A DNA stretch of 12,683 nucleotides from an uncultured Eubacteriales bacterium (lineage in GTDB: Bacteria > Bacillota_A > Clostridia > Christensenellales > Aristaeellaceae), in the NCBI GenBank assembly GCA_902803675.1, contig CADCQZ010000067.1, forward strand, positions 1 to 12,683, read 5' to 3'. This document shows, in pieces, positions 6,199 to 12,683 of the stretch. The notes under the pieces are model-generated. The model searched no databases and was not told the origin of the DNA. It was given only the letters and a program-made list of their open reading frames with translations. A program made the position numbers and the translations under genes. Numbering within the stretch: position 1 is the stretch's first letter; the number at the start of each line of letters is the position of its first letter.

Positions 6199-7793
6199 AA
6201 GAGCGATACCAGGCGCTTTACCGGGTCTTAAGGCCTCTGACCTTTGATGATATGGTGGGCCAGACCGTGATCCGTAAAACGCTCAAAAACCAGGTGAAGA
6301 CCGGCCGGATCGGACACGCGTACCTGTTCTGCGGCAGCCGCGGAACAGGCAAGACCAGCGCCGCCAAAATATTCTCCCGGGCCGTCAACTGCCTGGATCC
6401 CCGGGACGGTGATCCCTGCTGTGAATGCGCCAGCTGCAAAAGCATCCTCAACGACACCTCCCTGGATGTATTGGAGATCGACGCGGCCAGCAACAGCAGC
6501 GTGGAAAACATCCGGCAGCTGATCGAGCAGGTGGTGTTCCCGCCCCAGGCGGAGAAATACAAGGTGTATATAATCGACGAGGTCCACATGCTGTCCGGCA
6601 ACGCCTTCAACGCTCTGCTCAAGACCCTGGAGGAGCCGCCGGAACATGTGGTGTTCATCCTGGCCACCACCGACCCGCAGAAAGTGCCGGTCACTATCCT
6701 GAGCCGGTGCCAGCGCTTCGATTTCAGCCGGCTGAGCATGGATGATCTTTTGACGCGCCTGAAAATGGCCGTGAGCACGGAGAACGCGCGGGCGGAGGAC
6801 AACGCCCTGTACCTGATCGCCCAGGCCGCCGACGGCGGCATGCGTGACGCCCTGTCCATCCTGGACACGTGCCTGGGCATGACCGACGATATCACCGTGC
6901 AGGACGTAAGGAACGTGCTGGGCACCGCCGGCAGCGACCTGATCGACCGGGTGACCGCCGCGGCCTCGGCCTTTGACGGCGCCGAGGCGCTCCGGTGTGT
7001 GGACGCGGGCATCCTCAAGGGGATGGACGCCCAGGTGTTCCTCACGGAACTGTGCCGCCGTTTCCGGCAGCTGCTGACCGCGCACCTGTGCGGGCCGGAC
7101 GCGGATCTGCTCAAGACCACCCCGGACGAGGCAGCGCAGCTGCACGCGGCCGCCCTGAAGTTCACCCTCCCCCATCTGGAGCGCTGCCTGACCACCCTCA
7201 TGCGTGCCGAGAGCGACACCCGGTATTCCGCGTCGCCCCGGGGCGTATTGGAGGTCGCCCTGCTCAGGGCCTGCGACCGGGTGCAGGAGCACGATCTCAC
7301 CGCCCTTCAGGAGCAGGTCAGCGAACTGACCGCGCGGCTGCAGGAGCTGGAGAAAACCGGTGTGCGCGTGCAGCAGCCGTCGGCGGCCGCCGATAACACG
7401 GACGGACCGCCGGCTGAGAAAAAGGAGAGGCCCATCACCCTGCCGAAGACCACGGACCTGACCGGGGACGAGATATGGAACGCCATGATCCGGAACATCA
7501 GGGCCAACCGCTCCCTGTACAGCCTGATCAGCCTCGGCATCCGTTTCGGCGGCCGCAGCGGCAGCGAATACACCATCGTGCTGCCGGCCGGGGACGCGGT
7601 GCCCCTGCAGATCTTCAACGGCTACCTGGACACCATCCGGGAGGAGCTCGCCAAGGCCGGTGCCGCGGAGCCCAAGCTGAAGGTGATCCGTGAGAACACG
7701 GAGGATGAAAAACAGCTGAAACGGCAGATCATGTCCAGCCAGGACATGCTGATCAACGTATTCGGACGGGATAAAGTCGTCATTACGGACTAA
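6195..7793 (+). CDS. dnaX: DNA polymerase III subunit gamma/tau (clamp loader ATPase)
   Basis: The ATPase core of the clamp loader, which opens the beta sliding clamp and loads it on primed DNA. Over 532 residues it shows Walker A GSRGTGKTS (47-55), the DnaX zinc knuckle Cys66, Cys75, Cys78, Cys81, Walker B VYIIDE (124-129), sensor-1 ATTD (157-160) and the SRC arginine-finger motif (170-172). A short coiled coil (QEQVSELTARLQELE) and a Pro-rich, charged linker (about 365-420) lead to a tau-type C-terminal domain (about 420-532). The GTG start at 6195 overlaps the previous stop as GTGA, with AGGAG seven bases upstream. A frameshift-made gamma form is not supported: GAGAAAAAG at 7416-7424 is not a standard slippery heptamer and the -1 frame stays open for a long stretch. 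The usual ybaB-recR neighbours are absent downstream; a HIT gene follows instead. Confidence 0.98.
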   Translation: MKERYQALYRVLRPLTFDDMVGQTVIRKTLKNQVKTGRIGHAYLFCGSRGTGKTSAAKIFSRAVNCLDPRDGDPCCECASCKSILNDTSLDVLEIDAASNSSVENIRQLIEQVVFPPQAEKYKVYIIDEVHMLSGNAFNALLKTLEEPPEHVVFILATTDPQKVPVTILSRCQRFDFSRLSMDDLLTRLKMAVSTENARAEDNALYLIAQAADGGMRDALSILDTCLGMTDDITVQDVRNVLGTAGSDLIDRVTAAASAFDGAEALRCVDAGILKGMDAQVFLTELCRRFRQLLTAHLCGPDADLLKTTPDEAAQLHAAALKFTLPHLERCLTTLMRAESDTRYSASPRGVLEVALLRACDRVQEHDLTALQEQVSELTARLQELEKTGVRVQQPSAAADNTDGPPAEKKERPITLPKTTDLTGDEIWNAMIRNIRANRSLYSLISLGIRFGGRSGSEYTIVLPAGDAVPLQIFNGYLDTIREELAKAGAAEPKLKVIRENTEDEKQLKRQIMSSQDMLINVFGRDKVVITD

Positions 7794-7816
7794 AGTGTTT
7801 CAAGGAGGAAAAAACG

Positions 7817-8161
7817 ATGAGTGACTGTCTGTTCTGCAGGATCGTCTCCGGTGAGATCCCCTCGACGAAAGTGTATGAGGATGAGACCTGCTTCGCGTTC
7901 AGGGACATCAATCCTCAGGCGAAAGTACACGTGATCCTGGTGCCCCGCGAGCATGTCGCCGACTGGACGGAAGCGGCCGAAAAGCTTTCCGACGTGACCC
8001 TGGCCCGCATGATGCGGGCGGCGGCCAGGATCGCCGCGGACGAGGGGCTGAAAAACGGCTACAGGGTCATTTCCAACTGCGGGAGCGATGCCTGCCAGAG
8101 CGTGAAGCACTGGCACATCCACATCCTCGGCGGCGAGCAGCTGAGCGAAAAGATGGCCTGA
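7817..8161 (+). CDS. HIT family (Hint-like) nucleotide phosphoramidase/hydrolase
   Basis: A 114-residue cytoplasmic protein of the histidine triad superfamily, whose Hint branch hydrolyses AMP-lysine-type phosphoramidates and related nucleotide conjugates. Visible features are the N-terminal CLFC zinc-type pair (Cys4, Cys7), RDINPQAKVHVILVPREH (29-46) and the triad HWHIHILGG (98-106), where His100 would be the nucleophile. The phosphate-binding segment reads DACQSVKH; Cys93 replaces the Gly of the DGGQSV type motif in human Hint1. Length is normal for bacterial Hint proteins, though it ends in LSEKMA instead of the WPPG-type tail. The start has AAGGAGG well placed upstream. It sits 23 bases after dnaX and 38 before the beta-galactosidase. 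The physiological substrate cannot be told from sequence. Confidence 0.95.
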   Translation: MSDCLFCRIVSGEIPSTKVYEDETCFAFRDINPQAKVHVILVPREHVADWTEAAEKLSDVTLARMMRAAARIAADEGLKNGYRVISNCGSDACQSVKHWHIHILGGEQLSEKMA

Positions 8162-8199
8162 CGGCCGTATCCCCCGGATCAAGACCTTAGGAGGCCACC

Positions 8200-11100
8200 A
8201 TGATCGTACCCCGTCATTATGAAGACCCTCATATCCTGCACGAGAACACCCTGCCGAACCGCGCTTACTTTATCCCCTGCTCGGAAAGGAATGACCGCCT
8301 GGTGCACGACCGCGCGTCGTCGGACAGGATGATCCTGCTCAGCGGCACCTGGCAGTTCCGGTACTATGACAGTGTGCGCCGGGTGCGGGAAGCTTTCTAT
8401 GAGCCTGATTTCGACGCGTCGGAGTACGGCACCATCCCCGTGCCCGGCAACTGGCAGTGCTTCGGTTTCGACCGGCACCAGTACACGAACGTCCGGTACC
8501 CCATCCCATTCGATCCGCCCTACGTGCCCCAGGACGATCCCTGCGGATGCTATATCCGCACTTTCGATTACCAGCCGGATGAGAAGACCCCTTTCGTGAC
8601 CCTGAACTTCGAGGGCGTCGACTCCTGCTTTTACTGCTGGCTCAACGGGCACTACCTCGGCTACAGCCAGGTATCCCACTCCACCAGCGAATTCCTGGTC
8701 AGTCCCTGGCTGAAGAAGGGCGAAAACAAGCTGGCGGTGCTGGTGCTCAAATGGTGCGACGGGACCTACCTGGAAGACCAGGATAAATTCCGCATGAGCG
8801 GGATCTTCCGGGACGTCTACCTGCTCCGGCGGCCCGAAAAGCACCTGGAGGATTATTTCGTCACCACATCGATCGGGGATAACGGCGCGATGATCCGCGT
8901 CGGTATGAAGCCGTACGGCGGCAGCCTGCCCGTGGATGTGAAACTGTATGACCGTGACGGCCGCATCGCCGCGGCAGCCCAGGCTGCGCCCGCGGACGAC
9001 GCGGACTATCCGACGGCCGCCGTGCTCACCGTCACGGACCCCGTCCTGTGGAACGCCGAAGCGCCTTACCTGTATACACTGGTGCTGTCGTGCGGGGGCG
9101 AGACCATCACCGACCGGGTGGGCATCCGCAGCGTCACCGTGAAAAACAACACCGTTTTGCTCAACGGCCGGAAGATCAAGTTCAGAGGCGTGAACCGGCA
9201 TGATTCCGACCCAGTGAACGGCTACGCTGTCACTCTTGACCAGATCATGAAGGATCTGGCCATGATGAAAGCGCACAATTTCAACGCGATCCGCTGCAGC
9301 CACTATCCGAACTCGCCGGTATTCACCCAGCTGTGCGACGAGTACGGCTTTTACGTGATCGATGAGGCGGACCACGAGGCCCACGGTACCATCGACCTGT
9401 ATTACGGCAAAGCCGACCGCAAAGATGTGCTGAATAAATGCTCCCGCTACCTGGAGGATAACCCCGAATACGTGGAGGCGGTCGTGGACCGGGTGCAGCG
9501 CTGTGTCACCCGGGACAAAAACCGGCCCTGCGTGCTCATCTGGTCCATGGGCAACGAGGCGTTCTACGGCTGCGCCACGGAAGCGGCCCTCAAATGGACC
9601 AAAGGCTTTGACCCGACCCGCCTGACCCACTACGAAGGCGCTTACAACGCCGGCAGCTACCGGGCCTTCGATTTCAGCTGCATGGACCTGTACAGCAGGA
9701 TGTATCCTTCCCTGAAGGAGATCGAAGACTACCTGGCTTCCTCCCCCGCCCGTCCCATCATCATGTGCGAGTACTGTCATGCCATGGGCAACGGACCCGG
9801 AGACCTGGAGGATTACCGGGAGCTGATCGAAAAGAATGACGGCTTCTGCGGCGGCTTCATCTGGGAGTGGTGCGACCACGCCATATACAAGGGCAGAGCG
9901 GATAACGGCAGGCCCATCTATTTCTACGGCGGCGATCACGGTGAAAACAGACATGACGGAAATTTCTGCATGGACGGCCTGGTGTTCCCGGACAGGACGC
10001 CCCACACCGGCCTGAAGGAGGCCTGGAACGTGTACAGGCCCGCCCGGGTCACAGGATTTGACCCAAGCACCGGCACGCTGACCCTCCATAACGAAACGGC
10101 CTTCACCGATCTGAAGGACATGCTGGCCGTGGAATGGGAAGTGACCCGCGACGGCCTCGGCATCGCTTCCGGCACTGTGCGTGAGGAGGATATGCCTTCC
10201 GTCAGGCCCGGTGAGTCTGGCAGGGTCCTCCTCGGGGCGCTTCCGGAGACTCTTTCGGGAAAATGCTATTTGAAGGTGACCTACCGAAAAAAAACCGACG
10301 GTGCCCTGACCCAGGCTGGCCACTGCCTGGGATTCGACGAGGTCCTCCTGAATGATGAACGGACCGATTTCGCCGGCCGGCTTCTGGCGCCCGATGATCA
10401 GGCGGCGTCCCGGCCCGCGCTCAGTGTGCGGGAAGACGATGACATCATCGCCGTGACGGGCAGCGGCTTTACGGTGGAGTTCGACCGCGCTACCGGCCTG
10501 ATCCGTGATATCGTCAGTAAAGGACGTTCTCTCCTGTGCAGGCCCGTCCAGGTCAACCTGTGGCGCGCGCCTACGGACAACGACCGCAACATCCGATACA
10601 TCTGGCAGCAGGCCCGGTACGACCAGACCGTCGTCAGGGCCTATGATACCCGGTGGGCTCCCGGTCCGGACGGCGTCACGGTCACGGCACGCATGAGCGT
10701 ATCCTCGGATTCGATCCAGCGGATCGCCGATATCGCCGCTGTGTGGACCGTCGGGACGGACGGCCGGATCAGGATGGATATGGATGTGAAGAAGGATCCG
10801 GTATTCCCGGACCTCCCCCGCTTCGGCCTCAGGTTCTTCCTCCCGAAGAGTTTCGACCAGCTCTCCTATTACGGCATGGGTCCCCAGGAAAGTTACTGCG
10901 ACAAGCACCGCGCTTCCAGCCACGGCCTGTACACCGGCCCGGTAAAGGACCAGCATACGGACTACCTGAAGCCTCAGGAGAACGGCAGCCACTACGACAG
11001 CGACTGGGTGATCCTGTCGGACGGGAACGAGAGATTCGCTGTCACGAGCGCCAAGCCCTTCTCCTTCAACGCCTCGGTATACACCCAGGAGGAATTGACG

Positions 11101-11262
11101 AAGAAACAGCACGCGTTTGAGCTGGAAGAAAGCCCCTGCACCATCCTGTGCGCGGACTACAAGCTCAATGGGATCGGATCCAACAGCTGCGGCCCGGATC
11201 TCCTGGATCAGTACCGGTTCAGCGAGACCGCTTTCCGCTTCAGCCTGACCGTCGCGCCCTGA
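8200..11262 (+). CDS. lacZ: Beta-galactosidase, glycoside hydrolase family 2 (LacZ type)
   Basis: Hydrolyses terminal beta-galactosides such as lactose. At 1020 residues it has the full LacZ length and domain order: N-terminal sugar-binding jelly roll (about 40-210), Ig-like domain (about 215-320), TIM barrel (about 324-610), a second Ig-like linker (about 615-715) and the C-terminal beta-gal small-chain domain (about 745-1018). Catalytic residues are visible: acid/base Glu453 in WSMGNEAF and nucleophile Glu524 in IMCEYCHAMGN. Also present are RCSHYPN (365-371), DEADHEAHG (388-396) and NLWRAPTDND. No signal peptide, so intracellular; it therefore needs imported substrate, yet no sugar transporter or LacI/AraC-type regulator is in the window. 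AGGAGG lies eight bases or fewer before the ATG. It is the last gene before the terminator. Transgalactosylation or preference for other beta-galactosides is possible. Confidence 0.97.
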   Translation: MIVPRHYEDPHILHENTLPNRAYFIPCSERNDRLVHDRASSDRMILLSGTWQFRYYDSVRRVREAFYEPDFDASEYGTIPVPGNWQCFGFDRHQYTNVRYPIPFDPPYVPQDDPCGCYIRTFDYQPDEKTPFVTLNFEGVDSCFYCWLNGHYLGYSQVSHSTSEFLVSPWLKKGENKLAVLVLKWCDGTYLEDQDKFRMSGIFRDVYLLRRPEKHLEDYFVTTSIGDNGAMIRVGMKPYGGSLPVDVKLYDRDGRIAAAAQAAPADDADYPTAAVLTVTDPVLWNAEAPYLYTLVLSCGGETITDRVGIRSVTVKNNTVLLNGRKIKFRGVNRHDSDPVNGYAVTLDQIMKDLAMMKAHNFNAIRCSHYPNSPVFTQLCDEYGFYVIDEADHEAHGTIDLYYGKADRKDVLNKCSRYLEDNPEYVEAVVDRVQRCVTRDKNRPCVLIWSMGNEAFYGCATEAALKWTKGFDPTRLTHYEGAYNAGSYRAFDFSCMDLYSRMYPSLKEIEDYLASSPARPIIMCEYCHAMGNGPGDLEDYRELIEKNDGFCGGFIWEWCDHAIYKGRADNGRPIYFYGGDHGENRHDGNFCMDGLVFPDRTPHTGLKEAWNVYRPARVTGFDPSTGTLTLHNETAFTDLKDMLAVEWEVTRDGLGIASGTVREEDMPSVRPGESGRVLLGALPETLSGKCYLKVTYRKKTDGALTQAGHCLGFDEVLLNDERTDFAGRLLAPDDQAASRPALSVREDDDIIAVTGSGFTVEFDRATGLIRDIVSKGRSLLCRPVQVNLWRAPTDNDRNIRYIWQQARYDQTVVRAYDTRWAPGPDGVTVTARMSVSSDSIQRIADIAAVWTVGTDGRIRMDMDVKKDPVFPDLPRFGLRFFLPKSFDQLSYYGMGPQESYCDKHRASSHGLYTGPVKDQHTDYLKPQENGSHYDSDWVILSDGNERFAVTSAKPFSFNASVYTQEELTKKQHAFELEESPCTILCADYKLNGIGSNSCGPDLLDQYRFSETAFRFSLTVAP

Positions 11263-11282
11263 GAAATATGCGCAAAACCACG

Positions 11283-11323
11283 AAAAAAGCGATGCTTTCC
11301 GACCGGAGAGCATCGCTTTTTTT
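11283..11323. terminator. Strong, probably bidirectional intrinsic terminator
   Basis: A 12-bp stem (11289-11300 with 11305-11316, one T-G wobble) closes a four-base loop GACC and is followed by seven T residues on the plus strand. Six A residues precede the stem, so the minus strand also reads as hairpin plus U-tract. It lies 20 bases after the lacZ stop and about 30 bases past the stop of the convergent transglutaminase-like gene, so it can end both transcripts. Confidence 0.95.
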
Positions 11324-11354
11324 CACGGAGATCTTATAGGACCGGCGGATGGAT

Positions 11355-12683
11355 CTATCCGATCCGGACCGCGCTGATCAGGTCCTTATACGTCACGATC
11401 TGGGAGGACATGAACGGCTCCGGAGCCCCGGCGCGCTCGATCTCGCCCTCCTGCATATCGTAAGGATCGATACGGAGCTGGAGGTTTGGCGGAGACAGGG
11501 GCGCCATGAACATCCGGTTCGCCGCCATGCGCATGGGATCGATATTGCCGAAGTAGAAGGCGTGGCGCTCCGCGGCTCCGGCTCTGAAGGCACTGCCGCC
11601 GAAACTGGGATCGGCGAACAGCCATCCCCAGGGCTCCACGTAAAACTGGGCCCAGTCATGGTCTCCCGGGCCGTCAGGATCGATGCTCATGCCGCTCTGC
11701 CATCGGGCGGGGATCCCGGCGATACGGCACAGGACGATGAACAGGATGGCCTGCAGACCGCAGTCTCCCCTCCCGTTGACCGCCGCGTACTCGCCGACGC
11801 CGTCGATCAGGAAATACTGGCGCATAAAGGTGTACTTCACCTTCTGCGTGATCCAGCAATAGATCGCCCGGGCCTTCTCCAGATCCGAGCGGCAACCCGA
11901 AGTGATCTCACGCGCCAGGGACCTGAGAAACGGCGTGAAACGGATATGGAGACCGTCCTCCTTCAGGTCGTTCTCATCCGGCGCCGGCGTATCCGGATAG
12001 GGCACGCCGTTAAAGGATCCGGGATCCAGAGGATCCACATACCTGACCGCGCTCAGATACCGGTACCGCGTCCTGAACATGTCCGCCTTATCCAGGTCCC
12101 GTTCCCAGAAGGCGTTCCTCCCCGGGGCGTCCGGCGGGTCGAGGTGGTCGGGATCACCGGTAAGGATCTTCACACCGCTCTGATGCCCATAGACCAGGGG
12201 CACCGGCAGCCAGGCCCGGTAAAGGCCGGGGACGAAATGCTCCTCATCGATCCCGATGCCGCTCTCGATGGTGATCTCGTATCTGAGCCCGCCGTCACGC
12301 TTCATGAGGTCGATCATCCCGTCCAGGTACGGGTTTTCTTTCCCGCCCGTCAAGCGGCAGCGCGCGAGGCTCTTGTGGCAGCGCACAAAATACCTTTTGC
12401 GGCCCTCGATAAAGATGCGGTCCGCGAGGCCCGCCGCTTCATAAGCTTCAAGATCCCCGTCGGTGAAGCCGGGCATCACCTCCCGGCACAGTGCCAGCAC
12501 CTCATCCCTGTCATAGGGATACTGCCGGGGCAGCCGGCGCAGCCGTTCTTTTTCGCAGATGAGCCGCCGGCGCATCATTTGAGGCAGCTCTCTTTCCAGG
12601 CGGGCGTCGATCAAAGACAAAGCCTCCTCAAAGTATCCCGCCTCTTTCGCGCGGGCGATATCCTCCGGCAGCGCGGCGGACAG
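11355..12683 (-). CDS. Transglutaminase-like domain protein, N-terminus outside the window
   Basis: A papain-like fold protein with the Cys-His-Asp triad of the transglutaminase-core superfamily: Cys in GRGDCG (codon 11762-11760), His in GDHDWAQFY (11660-11658) and Asp in FADPSFGG (11612-11610). The core follows an all-polar N-terminal region of some 250 residues. No signal peptide or membrane segment is visible in the 442 codons present. A TTG at 12620 could be read as a start, with GGAGG two bases away, but the frame stays open to the window end. The upstream residues (EDIARAKEAGYFEEALSLID) look like natural helical, TPR-like protein, so I treat the gene as 5'-truncated. Bacterial members may act as proteases, amidases or crosslinkers; the substrate is unknown. 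It is convergent with lacZ and shares its terminator. Confidence 0.88.
   Translation of the reverse strand: MSAALPEDIARAKEAGYFEEALSLIDARLERELPQMMRRRLICEKERLRRLPRQYPYDRDEVLALCREVMPGFTDGDLEAYEAAGLADRIFIEGRKRYFVRCHKSLARCRLTGGKENPYLDGMIDLMKRDGGLRYEITIESGIGIDEEHFVPGLYRAWLPVPLVYGHQSGVKILTGDPDHLDPPDAPGRNAFWERDLDKADMFRTRYRYLSAVRYVDPLDPGSFNGVPYPDTPAPDENDLKEDGLHIRFTPFLRSLAREITSGCRSDLEKARAIYCWITQKVKYTFMRQYFLIDGVGEYAAVNGRGDCGLQAILFIVLCRIAGIPARWQSGMSIDPDGPGDHDWAQFYVEPWGWLFADPSFGGSAFRAGAAERHAFYFGNIDPMRMAANRMFMAPLSPPNLQLRIDPYDMQEGEIERAGAPEPFMSSQIVTYKDLISAVRIG

Larger units (their letters stand above)
1105..11323 (+). other. Predicted seven-gene transcription unit
   Basis: Seven plus-strand genes lie in a row with intergenic distances of 25, 2, 11, -4, 23 and 38 bases. 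Each has its own good ribosome binding site. No T-tract hairpin was seen between them and no good promoter inside the gaps. The unit begins at the extended -10 promoter near 1093 and ends at the intrinsic terminator at 11283-11323. Extra promoters inside coding sequence, for example ahead of dnaX or lacZ, cannot be excluded by reading alone. Confidence 0.6.

Noticed and set aside
6218..7300. Two overlapping long antisense frames (about 355-360 codons) within dnaX
   Set aside because: dnaX motifs fix the true strand and frame; the antisense products have no recognisable domains or ribosome binding sites.
7416..7430. Possible programmed frameshift site (GAGAAAAAG followed by GGAGAGG) in the dnaX linker
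   Set aside because: The heptamer is G-AAA-AAG, not A-AAA-AAG. The -1 frame remains open for roughly 90 codons instead of stopping quickly, and no stable downstream stem was recognised, so a short gamma form is not supported.
8179..11313. A 1044-codon open frame on the minus strand, antisense to almost all of lacZ
   Set aside because: lacZ has all catalytic motifs and a good ribosome binding site. The antisense frame codes for a low-complexity His/Val/Gly/Ala/Asp-rich chain with no recognisable domain, as expected from the strong GC bias at third codon positions.
1..12683. CRISPR array, transposon ends, integrase, prophage, toxin-antitoxin or defence genes
   Set aside because: None was seen: no direct-repeat array and no recombinase or phage proteins. 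The tRNA at the left edge shows no duplicated 3' end in the visible sequence that would mark an integrated element.

Overview
The window is about 12.7 kb of GC-rich, gene-dense bacterial chromosome, read as a housekeeping region rather than a mobile island. Strong AGGAGG-type ribosome binding sites, sigma-A-like promoters, a DUF1846/UPF0371 protein, a clostridial-type sirtuin, a clostridial-type DnaX and a GH2 beta-galactosidase together suggest a GC-rich anaerobic member of the Bacillota (class Clostridia), plausibly from a gut or rumen. That assignment is inference from protein style; no 16S rRNA or other phylogenetic marker is present.

Layout. The left edge cuts a minus-strand tRNA-Pro(GGG), which has a near-consensus promoter and an imperfect inverted repeat over its start site. 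Next, also on the minus strand, is a Sir2-family NAD-dependent protein deacylase (225-956). A 173-bp divergent spacer follows, holding an extended -10 promoter (TGATATAAT) for a long plus-strand gene series: a DUF1846/UPF0371 protein (1130-2608), two tandem secreted proteins of unknown function (2634-3932 and 3935-5440), a six-helix membrane protein (5452-6198), dnaX (6195-7793), a HIT-family hydrolase (7817-8161) and a GH2 beta-galactosidase (8200-11262). Gaps between these genes run from a 4-bp overlap to 38 bp. No internal terminator was seen, so they look like one transcription unit. It ends at a strong, apparently bidirectional intrinsic terminator (11283-11323). A convergent minus-strand transglutaminase-like protein (11355 to the right edge) has its reading frame open to the window end, so its N-terminus is missing.

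How the genes work together. DnaX (replication clamp loader), the HIT hydrolase (nucleotide phosphoramidate/nucleotide hydrolysis) and LacZ (lactose/beta-galactoside hydrolysis) have no obvious shared pathway, and dnaX lacks its usual ybaB-recR partners downstream. The least understood part is the block just upstream of dnaX: two signal-peptide proteins that appear to be diverged tandem paralogues, plus a multi-pass membrane protein translationally coupled to dnaX. This is the best candidate for undescribed biology here. No CRISPR array, transposase, integrase, phage gene, toxin-antitoxin pair or recognisable defence system was found.
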